NCBI GenBank assembly: GCA_030595015.1
Contig: JAUVDZ010000009.1
Location: forward strand, 1-18,899
DNA from: Candidatus Peregrinibacteria bacterium
GTDB taxonomy: Bacteria; Patescibacteriota; Gracilibacteria; UBA1369; PNNO01
DNA length: 18,899 nt
Direction of reading: 5' to 3'
Below the pieces are notes generated by a model. The model saw only the letters and a program-made list of their open reading frames with translations, searched no databases and was not told the DNA's origin. The stretch's first letter is position 1; each line of letters begins with the position of its first letter. A program made the position numbers and the translations under genes. This document shows, in pieces, positions 1-8,510 of the stretch.

Positions 1-3000
1 ACTTAGGAGCCAGCCTTGGAATCACAGCATACGGCGCTATTTTAAATAACGATGGAACCTTCACTGTTACTGATTCCGGAACCGGTGCCGTTAAAATGTA
101 CAGAGGAGCAAAATTAAATAATACAAGCAATGGTACATTCACAATGTCGGGCACTACTGCTGAACTTTTGATGAGTAAATCAACAGGAGGCGCTTATACC
201 AGCGAATGTGGTTCTGGCACAGATACAAAATGCCAAATCACAAACACAAACGTTACTGACGTCGACGCATTTGATATAAGCGGTCAGATCTCTTTATGGC
301 AATATTCAGAATTGAACAATAACGGAAATATGGTAACAAGAGGTGCAAATAATATTGATATTCTTGAAAATAATACTACTGTAATTAACGGAACAAATGG
401 TGATTTTGAATTAGCAGGAACAACTGAACAAGTATTTAATTTTGATGTTACGGTTGATAACGATGGAGCGATGTACACAAATTCAGCTTCGTTAGAAATG
501 GCAGGCACAAGTTCACTTGATAATGCAAGTGGTGCAACTTTAACTGTTGGCGGAGCAGGGAATGATTTAACTTTAAATGATAGCTCGTTAATAACTACCG
601 CAGGTGACATTGCGGTTGCTAACGACACAGTAATAAATGATGATGCATATATAAATCAATCAGCAGGAACTTTCACAACAACTAATCTTCGTCTTACTGA
701 TACAACTCCTACAACTCCATATTTAACAATGACTGGAGGAACTTTGACTGCATCAGCAAATATACATATTTACGAAGCCAGCATAGTAAATGTAAATGGC
801 GGAACATTAACAGGCGACGCTCTATTGATTGGTAATGTTGCAACCAGTCTGGATGGAGGAACATTAAATATTGATTTAACCGGTGCTGTTAGCAGCTTAA
901 CTGGTGGCTATAATCATGTATATAAAGGAACTCTTGATATCAAAACAACAAGCACGGCTGCAACTCCTTTTACTTTTGATGATAGATTACATATTGATGG
1001 TGATGCTTTAGAAAAAGGAATCGTTAATCATTATGGTTCAGGAACTGTATCCGCAATTAGTGTCCCATATATTTATAAGTATGGTGAATTAAATATCGAT
1101 AATGGAACCTGGGATCAAAATGGTTCAAACATATATATGTTCGCTGACTCTGTCAGTAACGATACTATTTTTAGTGAGTTAAATATTGGTTCAAATGGTA
1201 CATTGTACGATCTAAACCAATTACAAATAGGTGCATGGGATAATGATAATTACGGTGGTGGGGGTAATCAGCCCGGTGGAACCTTAACAAATTATGGAAC
1301 CATGCAACATGAAGGCTCTACTATTATTTACATTCGTCGAGGAGGACAATTAAATAATTACGGAACAATCGACTTGGGTCTGACGACTGGTACTCTGACA
1401 ATGGACCCATATGAAGGTTATACAAGAACAAGTTATTTAATCAACCAGGCCGGTGCAACAATCACAACTAATAATTTCTTGAGTTATCACCCTGACCATA
1501 TAATTGATAATTATGGAGATATTATTGTAAAAAATGATTTTGACCTTGGGAATAGTACAACTTATGAAGGCGGTTTATTTGAAAATGGAAATTCTAGTGG
1601 AACAACTCCGGGGTCAATTCAGGTTGGAGGCAATCTCAATGTATACAAAGGTGGAGAATTCAACAATAATGCTGATTCAACTGTAATGGGAATAACTACC
1701 GGAACTATTAATTATGATAATAATTATCAAGCACTTAAATATACAGATGAAACGCAGTGGTTTTCAACTTTTGGAAGAACGAAAGGTAGCATTTCTCTTG
1801 CTGAAGGAGATGTTAAAGCCGTTGATGACAATGGTTTAATTGGTGTGCTCTTTTTAGACAACGTAGATGAAAATCCAAATCCATTCCAAGACGATGAATT
1901 ATTGATTCCTGTTTCTCAATTTGGAAATGCAACAGTTGATGGAACACTAGTTCAAAATGCAGAATTCACGACAGGAGACATAATAACAGGTTCTTCCTCT
2001 GGAACTACTGCTGAAATAGTTTCAGTTAGTGATTCAGGACTAACCGGAACTTTAACTCTAAAAAACATAATTGGAACCTTTGTTACCAATGAAGCAATTA
2101 TAGGTGCAAGTCAGGGTAGTGCATTAACAAATGGAACTGCTGCAGGTGTAGATACCATAGATGCTCTAGTAGTAACAGGATTAGACGCAGCTTTAAATAA
2201 AGCAACCTTTAATCAATACGAAGGCACTGATGCTCCTTCTCAATCTTTCAAAACAGTAACGGAACACTTGACTATATATGCAGATGGAGTGGTAAACAAT
2301 TATGATTATATCTCTATAAATAATTTAAATATGGGAACAGCAGGCGGTTATTACAATGGATTAATTGGAGGTGGATCAAGTACGCAAGATTCGTTCATAT
2401 CTACTAATTATGGATCTATAGGTGGAACAGTGGTTATTGAAGGAACTTCAACAGATTATGCAAAAATTGAAATCAAGAATTTATTCTCTGTTTATACTGC
2501 AGGGGACGTAACGCTCAATGGAAACATGGATATCCTTGGAACCAGCGCAAGATTTTCAAATGGAGGAATATTTAAGTCCGGAGCAGATTCAAATATATAT
2601 TCTGATAACTCAAATGCTGTAGACTTCGACCTTCAAAACGGCAGCACAAACACCAACTCTCCAAATAACTGGGTTCCTTGGACAGAACTTGGTGGAACTG
2701 TTGATGTTTATCAACTTCACGCTTCGAGTTATAGTACTGCTCTTAATAGTGGATATTTATGCCTTGGGGATTATAGTGCTCCTTTATGTGTGGATTCAGG
2801 CAATACAGTAACAATTCGTGATAATTTTTATGCTAAAAATGAAACAGGAACAGGGACTACTGTTGTTGATATAGCAGTAGATCTTGATCTGGATGCAGAT
2901 CTTAAAGTTGAGTCTGGTACAAGCACTTACAGCACTGAAGTCAATCAACTTGCTTCAAGTACAATAAACATTACAAATAGCTCAGGACTTAATGTTATTC

Positions 3001-5660
3001 ATCCAAATTCAACATTTAATTCAAATGGTCTTTTAAATATAGCTGGTAACAGCAGTACTTCAGGAACAGATTTTATTTATATAGCTACTGGTGGAAATGT
3101 AAATCTTAATTATACTGGCGCTGCCTACGATATCGGAAGTGTCTCTCTTCTTGCCTCTACAAATGCATCTGATTCAACGCTTACATTAGCCAACGGTGCA
3201 ACTTTAAATCTTGACGACTACACAAACTGTACTGCAATTGGCAATTGTACAATAAGCCTACATGATAACAGTGGAACTGGTACAGGAGCAGCACTATTCA
3301 ATGTAAACGGAACTGTTAATACAGTTGCTGGCACTGAACAATCAATTCAATTAGGTTCCACAGCTAGCACTGCAGGAGAAGGTGAATTAAACATTGGCTC
3401 AACAGGTACAGTTAATTTAGACAATACTTCTGGCGGTGAAGTCAGGGTTGATGATTCAGGTAGATTAACAATTGCAAATGGTGGTGTCCTTAGTTCAGAC
3501 AGCCCAATGGATATTGATGGAATGTATAATGATGGAACAGGAAACCGCGGCGCATATATCGACGGAACTTGTACAGTTGATACATCTTTAGATATTGAAG
3601 CAACAGGAACTATGGATGTTGGTTCAAACGGTGTTGTAACTGTCGCAGGTTCAACAACCGACGTTTACGGTAACGTGGAATTAGACGGAACATTAAACGC
3701 AGGAGACTTAACAGTTTATTCAGGCGGAGTTATTTCATCAGGTGATGGAAACCACCTAACAACCGGCTCTGGCTGTGGTGTTGGCGGAAACTTCGGATGT
3801 GGAATTTCTACTGCTTTCTATATAAATGCAGATAATCTTGATGTTCAATCAGGCGGAGCAATCAGCTCTAATGGTGTGAGTTCTGTTGATCGAACAGGCT
3901 CAACAACTGGTGGTGGATCACATGGTGGTGAAGGTGTCGATAGTGGATCTTCTCCAACAGCAACATTCGGAGCAACAAAAGCAACAACTCCAATTTATGG
4001 TGAATCTGGTGAAAACACAGGAACTTTAGATGGTTACGGTGGTGGTGGTGTTAAAATTTTCGCAGACGGAAATATTACAATAAACGGAGCAATAAGCGCA
4101 GATGGTGCCGCAGGTACAACTTCATCAGGTGCAGGTGGAACAGTAATAATTACTCAAACACCAGCCAACCCTCCTTTAGCAGATGTTACTACAGCATTCT
4201 TTATTGGCTCAAACAATATCACAGCTGATGGTGGTAGTGGAACTAATCCTGGTGGTGGTGGTCGTATCGTTATTGACTCTCCTTTGATTGATGATCCTGA
4301 TTTTGGATCTTATGATATGGGTGAAGACGGCGGTTCGGTTCATGCATTTGGTGGATCTAGTGGAAGTTTAGATGCTGCCGCTGGTACTGTTGTATATCTC
4401 GGTGATCGTCATAATACAGACGGAACTTTGATTATTGATCAAAACAGCAATGCTCCAGATAATAATTCTCAAACAGATTTATTTGATTCCCCAACATTCG
4501 ACAGAACAGAAGTTGATAATAGCGCAGACGCAGACTTAACAGGAGCAACAACTCAGGTTTGTTACAACTTAAGCTCTACAGTAAGCGGAATTACTTGTAA
4601 TGCATCAACTTCCCTTCCTGATAAACCAGACAACTTACACATTGAAGCAACATGGACAGGAACAACATCAGGCACGGCAACAGAAGAACCTGGATATCAG
4701 GTAGCTGATGGTGTAGGCAACACAGTTTACACAGTCGCAGACATCGGGCCGGTATTCGCAATGTACTTTAGAAATCCTGGATACACAGGAACTTTCCACA
4801 ATACAGTTGAAATTCAGGTTGCAACAAGTTCTGCATTCGGTGCTCCCGGTGCATGTGCAACATGTGTATGGGACGCAACACAAGGCGGAACTGACGGTTC
4901 TATAACATTAACAAATTTAGTAACACATAATACCTGGACTCAAGATATTGAATATGCCGGAAGCGCTTTAACTAAAGGAGTAACTTACTATGTTCGTGCA
5001 AGATTCCGAAACGCAGGCAACACAGCTTCAGGCCTATGGACGCACGGAGATTACAATAGCCAATATAAATTTACGCCTATAGAAGGTTCAAATATTTCAG
5101 TTGAAGATTGTAATGATGGATTAAATGGAATGAAATTAACACAAGAAGGAACAGTTCCAGGAACAAATATGAGCCCGGTTTCAGGAGGAAGACATGGTTA
5201 TGGAACATGTGATGTTCATGTTTCAACTACTGAAACTGATTGGGAAGTATATTACAGCATGGCAACAGGTGAAACTGATTTTGATAATGGACTTGGACAA
5301 TCATTCGCTCAAACAACAGACTGTGATATTGAAACAGACGGCACAGGAACTCAAAATGAAAGTGGATATCAATTAATTACAACAACAGATACAACAGATA
5401 ATACAGTTATAAATTCAAATGTTGGAAGCGACACACAATGTTCAGCAATTTGTACTGTTGATAATGCATACAATGCATCAGATTGTTACTTTGACTTTGA
5501 ATTAATAGGAACCAAAGATACAATATTTGATACTGATAATGGTTCTGCTTCAGCCTTGAATGACGGAATATTTAAAATTGAAGGACATGCAAATGCTGTG
5601 GCTCTCCCTGCCAGCGATTATACTTTAGGAACAACCGTAACATTAACTGCAAACCCATAA
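1..5660 (+). CDS. Giant secreted beta-helix surface protein, N-terminus beyond window
   Basis: The frame is open from base 3 to a TAA at 5658-5660, so about 1885 residues are visible and the true start, with any signal peptide, lies left of the window. The first ATG at 96 sits in the middle of the repeat pattern and is not the start. Most of the protein is a low-complexity T/S/G/N-rich series of short beta strands with recurring G-T-L and N-Y-G-T/D-I motifs, as in right-handed beta-helix adhesins. Embedded modules are a G-x-I-I-T-G-S-S-S-G-T-T-A segment (bases about 1960-2150), a glycine-rich GGGV..F..GNITINGAISADG segment (about 4030-4280), and a fibronectin-like domain with YYVRARF (about 4630-5085). 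The last domain carries several cysteines, a DWEVYY stretch and a final strand LPASDYTLGTTVTLTANP, which resembles the closing strand of WxL domains. There is no LPXTG and no C-terminal membrane helix. The two downstream anchors are tightly coupled, so it probably is held at the surface by them (inference). Function is not known. Confidence 0.88.
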   Translation, partial: LGASLGITAYGAILNNDGTFTVTDSGTGAVKMYRGAKLNNTSNGTFTMSGTTAELLMSKSTGGAYTSECGSGTDTKCQITNTNVTDVDAFDISGQISLWQYSELNNNGNMVTRGANNIDILENNTTVINGTNGDFELAGTTEQVFNFDVTVDNDGAMYTNSASLEMAGTSSLDNASGATLTVGGAGNDLTLNDSSLITTAGDIAVANDTVINDDAYINQSAGTFTTTNLRLTDTTPTTPYLTMTGGTLTASANIHIYEASIVNVNGGTLTGDALLIGNVATSLDGGTLNIDLTGAVSSLTGGYNHVYKGTLDIKTTSTAATPFTFDDRLHIDGDALEKGIVNHYGSGTVSAISVPYIYKYGELNIDNGTWDQNGSNIYMFADSVSNDTIFSELNIGSNGTLYDLNQLQIGAWDNDNYGGGGNQPGGTLTNYGTMQHEGSTIIYIRRGGQLNNYGTIDLGLTTGTLTMDPYEGYTRTSYLINQAGATITTNNFLSYHPDHIIDNYGDIIVKNDFDLGNSTTYEGGLFENGNSSGTTPGSIQVGGNLNVYKGGEFNNNADSTVMGITTGTINYDNNYQALKYTDETQWFSTFGRTKGSISLAEGDVKAVDDNGLIGVLFLDNVDENPNPFQDDELLIPVSQFGNATVDGTLVQNAEFTTGDIITGSSSGTTAEIVSVSDSGLTGTLTLKNIIGTFVTNEAIIGASQGSALTNGTAAGVDTIDALVVTGLDAALNKATFNQYEGTDAPSQSFKTVTEHLTIYADGVVNNYDYISINNLNMGTAGGYYNGLIGGGSSTQDSFISTNYGSIGGTVVIEGTSTDYAKIEIKNLFSVYTAGDVTLNGNMDILGTSARFSNGGIFKSGADSNIYSDNSNAVDFDLQNGSTNTNSPNNWVPWTELGGTVDVYQLHASSYSTALNSGYLCLGDYSAPLCVDSGNTVTIRDNFYAKNETGTGTTVVDIAVDLDLDADLKVESGTSTYSTEVNQLASSTINITNSSGLNVIHPNSTFNSNGLLNIAGNSSTSGTDFIYIATGGNVNLNYTGAAYDIGSVSLLASTNASDSTLTLANGATLNLDDYTNCTAIGNCTISLHDNSGTGTGAALFNVNGTVNTVAGTEQSIQLGSTASTAGEGELNIGSTGTVNLDNTSGGEVRVDDSGRLTIANGGVLSSDSPMDIDGMYNDGTGNRGAYIDGTCTVDTSLDIEATGTMDVGSNGVVTVAGSTTDVYGNVELDGTLNAGDLTVYSGGVISSGDGNHLTTGSGCGVGGNFGCGISTAFYINADNLDVQSGGAISSNGVSSVDRTGSTTGGGSHGGEGVDSGSSPTATFGATKATTPIYGESGENTGTLDGYGGGGVKIFADGNITINGAISADGAAGTTSSGAGGTVIITQTPANPPLADVTTAFFIGSNNITADGGSGTNPGGGGRIVIDSPLIDDPDFGSYDMGEDGGSVHAFGGSSGSLDAAAGTVVYLGDRHNTDGTLIIDQNSNAPDNNSQTDLFDSPTFDRTEVDNSADADLTGATTQVCYNLSSTVSGITCNASTSLPDKPDNLHIEATWTGTTSGTATEEPGYQVADGVGNTVYTVADIGPVFAMYFRNPGYTGTFHNTVEIQVATSSAFGAPGACATCVWDATQGGTDGSITLTNLVTHNTWTQDIEYAGSALTKGVTYYVRARFRNAGNTASGLWTHGDYNSQYKFTPIEGSNISVEDCNDGLNGMKLTQEGTVPGTNMSPVSGGRHGYGTCDVHVSTTETDWEVYYSMATGETDFDNGLGQSFAQTTDCDIETDGTGTQNESGYQLITTTDTTDNTVINSNVGSDTQCSAICTVDNAYNASDCYFDFELIGTKDTIFDTDNGSASALNDGIFKIEGHANAVALPASDYTLGTTVTLTANP
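1962..2150 (+). other. Tail-fibre-like tandem module inside the giant protein
   Basis: Two consecutive segments follow the pattern F-T-T-G-D-I-I-T-G-S-S-S-G-T-T-A, then V-T-N-E-A-I-I-G-A-S-Q-G-S-A, separated by a GTLTLKNIIGTF stretch. This pattern (F.xGE.ITG..SG.tA..., then a Gtl.L.nv.G.F stretch) is one I associate with phage tail and virion structural proteins. It is clearly different from the surrounding N/G/T-rich beta-helix rungs. The call rests on motif recognition only. Confidence 0.4.
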
Positions 5661-5661
5661 T

Positions 5662-6600
5662 ATGAAAAAACTCACACTATACATAATCGGACTTTTTATT
5701 CTCTCAAGTGCAACAGCTTATGCAATTGGTGCGGCTCCGCTTCGTGTTCAGGTTCAGGGATCTCCTGGCGAAACACTTGAAGCAATGGTTAGAGCCAGTA
5801 ATGCTAAAGAAGATGCAAAAATAATTGTTCTTACAAAAGGTGATTTTTATGTTGATGAAGATGAGTCTCTTCAGTTTATGTCTGAATATGATGAAAACAA
5901 TAAACACAGTATGCAGAACTGGATTGAATTCATAGAAAATGATGTTCCAATTGATGGTAATGCTATTAAGGAAATCCCATATAAAATTAATATTCCTGAA
6001 GATGCGCAGCCAGGTGGATATTACGGCACAGTGTTTGTAAGCAGCAAAAATCCCGAGACAAAAGATGTAGCGGGCGTAGCAGTACAAACAGTTGTAGCTC
6101 AGCTCATTTTAGTTGAAGTTACAGGTGGATTAAAAACAGAAGTCGAACTTCAGAATTTTTTAATAAACAAAGAAAATCAAATTGAAACTGTTGTCTTTAA
6201 TAAAGGCAATACACATGATTCAGCAAAAGGAAGAATCATATTAACAGATCGCAAATTAGATATTATTGAAGAACTAACAGTCAATGATGGTAAATCAAAT
6301 TCACTGCCTGATAGACAAAAAACTTATGCAACCCAATGGGACCGATCAAATTATAAACCTGGAATTTACTATGCATATCTTGGAGCATCAACAGAACAAG
6401 ACGACATAATTGCAGGTGAATTAAAATTCGAAATTAACAGAGACTTAAGCCTTAAACATCTTAAATTAACAAAAGGCAGAACTTACGAAATAGCAAAAAG
6501 TTTATATAACGATTTCCCGATGATTCCAATAGTTGTTGTTGGATTCGAATTATTGGTGGCATTGTTATATTTTGCATTTAAATTTTTCAAAAAATCATGA
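5662..6600 (+). CDS. DUF916/DUF3324-like membrane-anchored surface protein, copy 1
   Basis: 312 residues. An N-terminal signal peptide ends at AYA near residue 21. The first Ig-like domain begins GAAPLRVQVQGSPGE and ends IPYKINIPEDAQPGGYYG, followed by GVAVQTVVAQLILVEV (residues about 22-155). This is the layout of the WxL-interacting DUF916 domain, with a strand-rich N-terminus, NIP.dA.pG.Y.G and a hydrophobic strand. A second beta domain (about 155-275) contains VVFNKGNTHDSAKG and YKPGIYYAYLG and resembles DUF3324. One membrane helix at about 286-308 is followed by a short KFFKKS tail, giving an N-out, C-in orientation. The ATG is one base after the giant gene's stop, with no Shine-Dalgarno, so translation is probably coupled. 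In Firmicutes this architecture binds WxL-domain proteins; a matching role here is inferred from order and architecture. Identity is judged by eye, and a generic PapD-like Ig protein is the alternative. Confidence 0.8.
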   Translation: MKKLTLYIIGLFILSSATAYAIGAAPLRVQVQGSPGETLEAMVRASNAKEDAKIIVLTKGDFYVDEDESLQFMSEYDENNKHSMQNWIEFIENDVPIDGNAIKEIPYKINIPEDAQPGGYYGTVFVSSKNPETKDVAGVAVQTVVAQLILVEVTGGLKTEVELQNFLINKENQIETVVFNKGNTHDSAKGRIILTDRKLDIIEELTVNDGKSNSLPDRQKTYATQWDRSNYKPGIYYAYLGASTEQDDIIAGELKFEINRDLSLKHLKLTKGRTYEIAKSLYNDFPMIPIVVVGFELLVALLYFAFKFFKKS

Positions 6601-7637
6601 AAAAACTCGCACTATACATTTTAGGTCTTTTCATTCTAACAAGCGCAACAGCTTATGCAATCGGCGCTGCTCCTTTACGTGTAGAGTTCACATCACAACC
6701 CGGCGAAACTGTTCATGGGCAGGTTAATGTATTTAATGATTCAGATTCAACACAAACAATTGTGGTTGGCAAAGGTGATTTCCTTGTTAATGGTTATGAA
6801 GAAGTAGAATTTTATGAGGATATAAAAGAAGATAATTTATATAGTCTTCAGGAATGGATAACTATTCCAAATAATAAGGTAACTCTTGGGCCAAGAAAAA
6901 AAGGTGTAATTCCTTATGAAATTACTGTTCCAATTAATGCTCCATCACAGGGGTATTACGGTTCCTTATTTATTGAAACAAAACCAGATACAACAGCAAA
7001 AGAAATAGCAGGCGCAACAATTAGCGTACGTGTGGCTCATTTAGTTTTATTAAAAGTTGAAGGAGACCTATATGAAAAAATAAACATTGATGATTTTAGC
7101 GTAGTTCAGCAAAACGACCAGGGTTTAACTGAGTTTGATGTTGTTGTGGTAAATAAAGGGAATATACATAACTCCCCTACCGGAGAAATTGAAGTAATTG
7201 ACGAACAGGGTAAAGTTATTCAAACTCTTCCAATTAATGAAGCTGAATATAATGTTCTGCCTGAAAGCAAAAAAACTTACAAGGCTAATTGCAATGCCGA
7301 TGAAATCCCTGCCGGACATTATTATGTAACTTTACATGGTAATACTGATGCCGGTGATCCTTTAGAGGCAGAGATGAAAATCAGAGTAAGTGAGAATCAT
7401 ACAATTGATATTTTAGAAAAGAATTTAGAAGGAAGCAACGGTCGCGCTTTAAAGGAAATGCTTTCACAAACACGCATTATTAGAAATTCAATCATTGCAG
7501 TAATCGGCATTTTGCTCTTAACAATCTGCTTTGTAGCAATTACAAAATACTGTTTTAAATGTTCAAAATTCTTAAATGAGAAGAAGACAAAAAAGAGAAA
7601 GCCTAAAAAAAGGCTTGTAAAAGGGAAGAAAAAGTGA
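6597..7637 (+). CDS. DUF916/DUF3324-like membrane-anchored surface protein, copy 2
   Basis: 346 residues. It overlaps the upstream paralogue by four bases (ATGA), the classic sign of translational coupling. The first 29 residues are almost the same as in copy 1 (signal peptide plus AIGAAPLRV), while the mature parts have diverged strongly. The domain order is the same: an Ig-like DUF916-type domain (IPYEITVPINAPSQGYYGSLF, then a hydrophobic VRVAHLVLLKVEG strand), a DUF3324-like domain (VVVNKGNIHNSPTGEIEV; AGHYYVTLHG), a membrane helix at about 298-318, and a Lys/Arg-rich cytoplasmic tail of about 26 residues. Two cysteines (KYCFKC) lie right at the inner membrane edge. The retained tandem pair suggests two non-identical partners, or a heteromer, for surface proteins of the locus (inference). 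Confidence 0.8.
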   Translation: MKKLALYILGLFILTSATAYAIGAAPLRVEFTSQPGETVHGQVNVFNDSDSTQTIVVGKGDFLVNGYEEVEFYEDIKEDNLYSLQEWITIPNNKVTLGPRKKGVIPYEITVPINAPSQGYYGSLFIETKPDTTAKEIAGATISVRVAHLVLLKVEGDLYEKINIDDFSVVQQNDQGLTEFDVVVVNKGNIHNSPTGEIEVIDEQGKVIQTLPINEAEYNVLPESKKTYKANCNADEIPAGHYYVTLHGNTDAGDPLEAEMKIRVSENHTIDILEKNLEGSNGRALKEMLSQTRIIRNSIIAVIGILLLTICFVAITKYCFKCSKFLNEKKTKKRKPKKRLVKGKKK

Positions 7638-7678
7638 TAGAATGGATTAATGTGTTAAAAAAAAGTTCAACCAAGGAG

Positions 7679-7707
7679 TTGACTCTCGAAAAGAAATGTA
7701 GTATAAT
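7679..7707 (+). promoter_or_regulatory. Near-perfect sigma70-type promoter
   Basis: TTGACT at 7679-7684, a 17-base spacer, and TATAAT at 7702-7707. The predicted start is near 7714, leaving a leader of about 130 nt before the small secreted protein gene at 7847. It is one of the strongest -35/-10 pairs in the window. Confidence 0.85.
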
Positions 7708-7713
7708 ATATCA

Positions 7714-7846
7714 TGACTGTAAACAAAAACATTAACAAAAATACGACTAACTAATTTATAACTTCCGTTGTGGTCGAGACGGTCGACAGGGGACACAGGG
7801 TAAAAAGGGATAATTGTAAACGTTTATAATTCTAACAAAAAACAAA
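7714..7846 (+). promoter_or_regulatory. Long structured 5' leader of the small secreted protein gene
   Basis: About 130 nt of leader with no open frame of note and no Shine-Dalgarno before the ATG. It contains a hairpin, GTCGA (7773-7777), loop GACGG, TCGAC (7783-7787), inside a quasi-periodic 9-nt stretch (GGTCGAGAC, GGTCGACAG, GGGACACAG). Further down lies an imperfect palindrome at 7812-7831. The last 17 bases are A-rich. A stabilising or regulatory leader of an abundant transcript is plausible, but no known riboswitch class was recognised. Confidence 0.5.
7812..7831 (+). promoter_or_regulatory. Operator-like palindrome overlapping a second TATAAT
   Basis: AATTGTAAACGTTTATAATT is an inverted repeat around AAACGTTT with one mismatched pair. 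Its right arm contains TATAAT at 7825-7830, which could act as a second -10 with a leader of about 10 nt; no good -35 lies at the proper distance. It could be an operator, an alternative promoter or chance. Confidence 0.35.
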
Positions 7847-8416
7847 ATGAAAAAAGTATTAGCTATTTTAGCTCTTACAGCAATCGTTGCAGTTGCTTCA
7901 GTTGCTCAAGCTGCTACTACAAGTATCACTGGTACTGTAGACGGCGCAAACACTCTTGGTAACTGTACTGCTACTTATGGTGCATCTTTAAATAACAATA
8001 TCACAGTTGTTCAAACTGGTGATTGTACTGCAGCTTTAGTTGCAAATTCACCTTATAGTATTGCTTATCAACATGTTTCTACTACTCTTGCTAGTGCAGG
8101 GGATTCTATCGCTACTATCGTTGAAACAACTACACCAGCGGGTGTAGATCTTTGTGATGCAGGTACTAGTTGTTGGTCTTACAAAGTAACAAACAACGAC
8201 ACTGAAACTATCACTTACGAAACTGACACTAATGGTCAGGGTACTTTCGATGCAAACGAACATGCAATTGAAACTGGTAACGTTACTGTAAGTTCAAGAG
8301 CAGCTGATCTAGGGTACTACAGTGGTACTTTCGTAGTTAACTACTATGGTTCATCAGACGGAACAGAAGAAGCTGACACTTATTCAAATACTGATGGAGT
8401 TTTAACTCTTACTTAA
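7847..8416 (+). CDS. Small abundant secreted beta-sandwich protein, candidate surface subunit
   Basis: 189 residues. A clear Sec signal peptide ends VAQA|ATT near residue 22, leaving about 167 mature residues. These are rich in T, S, N, G, V and Y, with four cysteines (GNCTA, GDCTA, DLCDAG, SCWSY) that could form two disulfides. There is no membrane helix or sortase signal. The C-terminal strand pattern (GYYSGTFVVNYYG ... ADTYSNTDGVLTLT) is reminiscent of the last strands of WxL-type or spore-coat-U/CS-pilin-type domains; no true WxL is present. The gene stands alone between a strong promoter and a strong terminator, starts ATGAAAAAAGTA after an A-rich tract, and uses mainly GCT/ACT/AAC/TAC/ATC codons, as expected for high expression. 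It sits between the tandem anchors and the third anchor, so a major cell-envelope subunit held by them is my inference. I do not recognise a named family with confidence. Confidence 0.8.
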   Translation: MKKVLAILALTAIVAVASVAQAATTSITGTVDGANTLGNCTATYGASLNNNITVVQTGDCTAALVANSPYSIAYQHVSTTLASAGDSIATIVETTTPAGVDLCDAGTSCWSYKVTNNDTETITYETDTNGQGTFDANEHAIETGNVTVSSRAADLGYYSGTFVVNYYGSSDGTEEADTYSNTDGVLTLT

Positions 8417-8425
8417 TTTGGATTT

Positions 8426-8465
8426 AAAAAAAAGCAGGATATTTATATTCTGCTTTTTTTTTATG
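8426..8465 (+). terminator. Strong Rho-independent terminator
   Basis: An A-run, then GCAGGATA, loop TTTA, TATTCTGC and a long T-run (hairpin about 8426-8461). One G-T wobble occurs in an otherwise complete stem. The A-run and T-run make it potentially bidirectional. It closes the small secreted protein gene ten bases after the stop. Confidence 0.9.
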
Positions 8466-8473
8466 TAAATAAT

Positions 8474-8482
8474 TGTTATAAT
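8474..8482 (+). promoter_or_regulatory. Extended -10 promoter for the third anchor gene
   Basis: TGTTATAAT, where TATAAT is 8477-8482 and TGT is the extended -10. The -35 window falls in the preceding terminator's T-run, so the extended -10 must carry recognition. Predicted start is near 8489, with a leader of about 22 nt and no Shine-Dalgarno. Confidence 0.65.
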
Positions 8483-8510
8483 TCATGAAGCTATTTTTAA
8501 TCCAATTAAG

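Noticed and set aside
96..98. ATG at 96 as start of the giant protein
   Set aside because: The same frame is open upstream to the window edge and encodes the same repeat pattern (NNDGTFTVTDSG), and no signal peptide follows the ATG.
7599..7616. AAGCCT-AAAAAA-AGGCTT hairpin as a terminator of the second anchor gene
   Set aside because: It lies inside the coding sequence before the stop and is not followed by a T-run.
7760..7800. tRNA-like GC-rich island in the leader
   Set aside because: It is too short for a cloverleaf and lacks a T-arm GGTTCGA-type match and an acceptor stem.
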